Source: a virus
Length of the DNA stretch: 26,250 nucleotides
Virus record (IMG/VR): IMGVR_UViG_3300025712_000031
Location: 1-26,250 of that record
Strand: one strand, 5' to 3'
The position numbers and the translations under genes are program-made. How positions within the stretch are numbered: the first letter of the stretch is position 1; each line of letters opens with the position of its first letter. A model generated the notes under the pieces. The model was not told where the DNA came from, ran no database searches, and saw only the letters and a program-made list of their open reading frames with translations. Below, piece after piece: positions 23,941 to 26,250 of this stretch.

Positions 23941-26250
23941 TTATGATCCCTCTAATGCCAGAATGTATGGTGTTAACACCGCAAACAACGATCTGTCAAA
24001 AGTTGTTCCTGTAATTGTTCCTGATTCACGGTTGATAGTTAAATCACCACCAATCCTAAAATCACCTAGTTCATCTGTTGCTGTGAAGTAAACCAAACCA
24101 AAGTTAGGTTGTAGCGACTCAGCAGAGTCAAATACGATTTCGTTTTCTTTTCTCGGTATGCCACCGTTTTGTGGCACTGCCGCGAACATATTAGTACCTG
24201 ATCCTACAAACTCAAACGTGTGGGAAGACGCACTAATCAATGATCTCTGATGGAAATCAACCTTTTGTTGTCCTGCCGCATTTTTATTTAGGGGTGGAGC
24301 AATCGTTAATTCAAAACTTCCTGTTTCAGGGAGAATAGAAGAGTAAGTAAATACTGAACCACTTGTGCCTTCAACCAAACGATTACTTGCTCCTACGGCA
24401 ATATAATCACCTGTGCCGCCTACGGTTACTGCTTCACCGAATCTATCATCCGTGCCAGATCCATTAGTGTCTCCGTTAAATTGAGGATTCTGTGGTTGTA
24501 ATATAGCAACCTCTGCCCAGTTTGTTCCTGCTCGTTCTACAATATATGCGGCAGCAGAAGAGTCGTTATTAAGCACACTAGAGGAACCGTTAACTGCTCC
24601 AATGATAGCGATATCGCCAGTATCATTCATGTCAAGAGACTGTCCGTATCGAGTATTGGTTCCAGCGCCGAGTTCTTGATTCCCTCTACCATTCGAAGGA
24701 TAGACGGTTTCTTGTAAATTCCATGCTCCTTCATCAAACTGGAAGAATTCTGCTCCACCTTCATTCTCGAAATATGCTAGTGCAAAATCACCTACACCAT
24801 CGAATGCTGGACCAACAGGGTTTGATAATTCAAGCGATGTTGCCGAGACAACATCTACAATGTAAGTTTGTGCCGGTATTGTATTAGGAACAACTGAAAA
24901 TCCGGGATCTTCTGTTACAATAGAAGTTCCATAATAGATTTTCATTCCTACTTCAAAACCAGTAGTATCATCAACATCAAAGAAAACACTATTCCCTACT
25001 TGAGCAGGGACCGTAGTATTAAACGTTTCCCCAGTATCGGGTGAAGAGAACGCAGCATAAGAAGCATCACCGTTTATGGTTACCTCAAAGTTTGCCTCAT
25101 CATTTTGACCTAGTTGAGATACAATGTTTTGAGATAAACTGAATACCCCAAATTGATTCTTGGTGTAATAGTAATGTACATTACCTCTCCAACTTACTAA
25201 TATACTTGCCCCGTCTTCTGAAAGTGCAGTAGTCGGTGCACCCGATGTTGTTCCTTTCGGGAACAACAATTTTTGTGCTTTCTGAAATCCATTAATATCA
25301 TTAGCAGAATCTCTATTGTAAATATTGACTGCACCATTTACAAATAAACTATCAGAGTCTGCTTCATTTGAGATCAACAAAGTGTTGCCATCTCCAGACA
25401 TTGATAATTCACTACCCAATTTTCTGTTTGTTGTTGGGTTTGGTGATGAAGATACTGAATCAGTAATAAATTGTATTTGATTATAGTTGATTCCGTCTGT
25501 GGTCTGCAAAATATAAACAGCACCATGTAAGGTGGTAGAATTAGTGGCACCAACAACATACTTATTCCCTGTTTGATTCACAGCAATAGTCGTGCCTTCT
25601 CTGTTTGATGCTAACCTAGTTCCAAAGTTTGAACTTGTTGCTCCAAAAGTGTTAATCGGATTAGTTGTCTGTGGACGATCCAACGCATTCCAAGCAGTTC
25701 CGCTTCTTTGGAACACCTCTACTTCTACCGAGTTACTTGGTGAAGTGAAAGCAAGTATGTTATCGTCTTTAGATATAAGAACAGATTTACCTGTATTTGT
25801 TCCTTGGGGCAGATCAGTAGAGTTAACAACAACCTGATCATTATTAAGAGACACAGACCAGTTTTGTGTGATCTCATCTGATACATTAAGAATGGTGTAA
25901 TAATACGAATCGTTCGCAAACTTAATTGCGTCATTGTAATTCGGTTTCTTAAAATCACCCAATTGTAATGAGTAGTTCGCGGAATCGGTGTTGATAATTC
26001 CATTCACACGAATAATATCATCATTCAGGTTATAATCTGCATGGAGATCACCGTTGTAAATACTCTTTGATCCTCCAGTTGCTACCAATCCAAAGTCACC
26101 AAACGATGAGTTAGAGTTGGTTAGAGAACATTGCGAACCGCTTTCTGCTTTAATAGAAGTGGAAGTTGAAATAGTAAAACAAGATACTAACTGTGCGTAT
26201 GCGCGATTCTGCATCAAGACACCAATGCCATCAGCATTGAACTGTGTGAA
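23941..26250 (-). CDS. Virion structural protein with FG-GAP-type beta-propeller, 5' end beyond window (partial)
   Basis: The frame is open to the right edge and gives 769 visible residues; the TTG/ATG near 26217 are internal, because FTQFNADGIGVL continues in frame upstream of them. The first ~60 visible residues (MQNRAYAQLVSCFTIS, SQCSLTNSNSSFGDFGLVATG) and the last ~130 (SLISASSHTFEFVGSGTNMF ... GLVYFTATDELGDFRIGG) are segments I recall as recurring modules in tail or baseplate proteins of marine T4-like phages. Between them, about 25800-24339, lie seven units with the FG-GAP-like pattern (L/F)G-x-x-(L/V)-S-x-x-G-x-x-(I/L)-A-(I/V)-(G/S), then a G-x-V-x-x-(Y/F) strand: a probable seven-bladed propeller. 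The fifth unit carries an inserted ~90-residue beta module. Position suggests the baseplate/fibre region of T4 (genes 10-12). Confidence 0.82.
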   Translation of the reverse strand, partial: FTQFNADGIGVLMQNRAYAQLVSCFTISTSTSIKAESGSQCSLTNSNSSFGDFGLVATGGSKSIYNGDLHADYNLNDDIIRVNGIINTDSANYSLQLGDFKKPNYNDAIKFANDSYYYTILNVSDEITQNWSVSLNNDQVVVNSTDLPQGTNTGKSVLISKDDNILAFTSPSNSVEVEVFQRSGTAWNALDRPQTTNPINTFGATSSNFGTRLASNREGTTIAVNQTGNKYVVGATNSTTLHGAVYILQTTDGINYNQIQFITDSVSSSPNPTTNRKLGSELSMSGDGNTLLISNEADSDSLFVNGAVNIYNRDSANDINGFQKAQKLLFPKGTTSGAPTTALSEDGASILVSWRGNVHYYYTKNQFGVFSLSQNIVSQLGQNDEANFEVTINGDASYAAFSSPDTGETFNTTVPAQVGNSVFFDVDDTTGFEVGMKIYYGTSIVTEDPGFSVVPNTIPAQTYIVDVVSATSLELSNPVGPAFDGVGDFALAYFENEGGAEFFQFDEGAWNLQETVYPSNGRGNQELGAGTNTRYGQSLDMNDTGDIAIIGAVNGSSSVLNNDSSAAAYIVERAGTNWAEVAILQPQNPQFNGDTNGSGTDDRFGEAVTVGGTGDYIAVGASNRLVEGTSGSVFTYSSILPETGSFELTIAPPLNKNAAGQQKVDFHQRSLISASSHTFEFVGSGTNMFAAVPQNGGIPRKENEIVFDSAESLQPNFGLVYFTATDELGDFRIGGDLTINRESGTITGTTFDRSLFAVLTPYILALEGS

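Noticed and set aside
26212-26217. TTG/ATG near the right edge as start of the propeller protein
   Set aside because: The frame continues upstream to the window edge with protein-like sequence (FTQFNADGIGVL) and there is no ribosome site, so the true start is outside the window.
1-26250. tRNA genes, integrase, transposase or homing endonuclease
   Set aside because: Coding genes fill the window almost completely and none shows such features; the small gaps hold no cloverleaf.

Overview
This window is the head-tail morphogenesis block of a T4-like contractile-tailed phage (myovirus), most likely from a marine or aquatic setting. Every gene I can support lies on the minus strand, so transcription runs from high to low coordinates. 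Read that way, the order matches the T4 late block 13-14-15-16-17-18-19-20: neck proteins gp13 and gp14, tail completion protein gp15, small and large terminase (gp16, gp17), tail sheath gp18, tail tube gp19 and portal gp20. The link to T4 rests on residue-level similarity recalled for gp15, gp17, gp18, gp19 and on synteny for the rest. I see no tRNA, integrase, transposase or CRISPR array, and nothing that identifies the host. Base composition looks moderately AT-rich throughout.

Region by region. 26250-23941: a large virion protein, cut by the window edge, built around a FG-GAP-type beta-propeller. 23940-23569: a small structural protein of unknown role. 23576-16392: a giant (2394 residue) fibre-like protein with two repeat families, one of which forms tandem 51-bp DNA repeats; it sits where T4 carries its short tail fibre and whisker genes. 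16370-14697: gp13 and gp14. 14697-12736: a gp15 homologue with a long C-terminal extension of cadherin-like and laminin-G-like modules. 12726-6891: two genes with no T4 counterpart, inserted between 15 and 16, rich in Calx-beta/Ig-like repeats. 6877-4927: terminase pair. 4850-336: sheath, tube and portal. 349-1: the start of a collagen-like Gly-X-Y protein that overlaps the end of the portal gene.

Regulation visible in the sequence is T4-like. Two exact matches to the T4 late promoter element TATAAATA lie ahead of gp18 and gp13, and a hairpin closed by a UACG tetraloop lies between gp19 and gp20. Genes are packed tightly, with overlaps or gaps of a few bases; the largest non-coding stretches are about 76 bp (gp17-gp18) and 59 bp (gp19-gp20).

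The notable theme is the conserved assembly core being interleaved with, and in gp15 and gp18 directly extended by, adhesion-type modules: collagen triplets, Calx-beta/Ig-like repeats, a laminin-G-like lectin fold, a beta-propeller and fibre repeats. This suggests a virion whose neck and tail are heavily decorated, possibly for attachment to cells, particles or polysaccharide. That functional reading is inference.
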